DNA of 64,000 bases from HRBIN30 sp964534275 (lineage in GTDB: Bacteria; Desulfobacterota; Binatia; HRBIN30), in the NCBI GenBank assembly GCA_964534275.1, contig CAZHQG010000006.1:1-64000 (forward strand), given 5' to 3'. The stretch's first letter is position 1. Each line of letters opens with the position of its first letter. Positions 63,892-64,000 of this stretch are shown here, one piece after another. A model generated the notes under the pieces. It searched no databases. It saw only the letters and a program-made list of their open reading frames with translations, and was not told where the DNA came from. The position numbers and the translations under genes were made by a program.

Positions 63892-64000
63892 GCTGCTGCG
63901 CGGGCGCTGTTCGCTCGCCGCGCGCCTCGTTCCGCAAAGCCAGCAACGGCGTGTGCCTGGTACGAGGGTGCGCGTACATCGGTCTGTGTCTGACCTCGCC

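Overview
The window is a GC-rich bacterial chromosome segment with dense, mostly co-oriented operons. Several secreted proteins combine Thr/Pro-rich linkers, duplicated dockerin-type calcium loops and Cys-rich CGNG/EECDDGG modules. Together with a group 3b-type [NiFe] hydrogenase and a luciferase-like flavin monooxygenase, these suggest an uncultured deltaproteobacterial-type lineage such as Candidatus Binatota. That placement is inferred from protein style only; no rRNA is present.

Layout. 1-2.9 kb: the 5' part of a large secreted LamG/dockerin/Thr-Pro protein on the minus strand, running off the left edge. 3.2-11.1 kb: an FG-GAP lipoprotein, a heterodimer-type ABC exporter pair (plus), and an ABC-2-type permease with its ATPase (minus). 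11.5-14.2 kb: a secreted Cys-rich/dockerin protein, tRNA-Met(CAT) and a MOT1-type molybdate/sulfate transporter. 14.3-24.0 kb: a tight three-gene minus-strand operon encoding a NERD-pseudokinase-kinase-ATPase protein and two large proteins of unknown function. 24.2-24.4 kb: GC-rich palindromic repeats. 24.6-29.3 kb: a second Cys-rich secreted protein, a lipase-maturation-factor-like membrane protein and a limonene-monooxygenase-like LLM flavoenzyme. 29.6-36.0 kb: recO (minus), then grpE-dnaK-dnaJ and an LpoA-like lipoprotein. 36.1-49.8 kb: a seven-gene chemosensory operon (minus). 50.6-60.8 kb: an eleven-gene hydrogenase operon, in transcription order cyclic-nucleotide-binding protein, beta, gamma, delta, alpha, protease, hypA, hypF, hypC, hypD, hypE (minus). 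61.0-64.0 kb: thiL, larB and a lipoprotein cytochrome c.

How the genes work together. The hydrogenase operon encodes a complete soluble NAD(P)-linked enzyme and most of its maturation set. HypB is absent from the window and the HypA is zinc-ribbon-less. The chemosensory operon resembles type IV pilus/alternative-function arrays: a three-Hpt CheA-receiver hybrid, one transmembrane MCP, a CheW, a CheW-DUF4388 fusion, two receiver proteins and a giant coiled-coil protein ending in a degenerate receiver. No CheR or CheB is encoded.

Best candidate for an undescribed system: the 14.3-24.0 kb trio. A nuclease-like NERD domain, a catalytically degenerate kinase, an intact kinase and a DptF-like P-loop module are fused in one 1331-residue protein. 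It is co-translated with 599- and 1305-residue partners. No DNA methylase, PglZ or Dnd gene is nearby. The architecture suggests a defence system related to, but distinct from, PglW/BREX-2 and Dpt systems.
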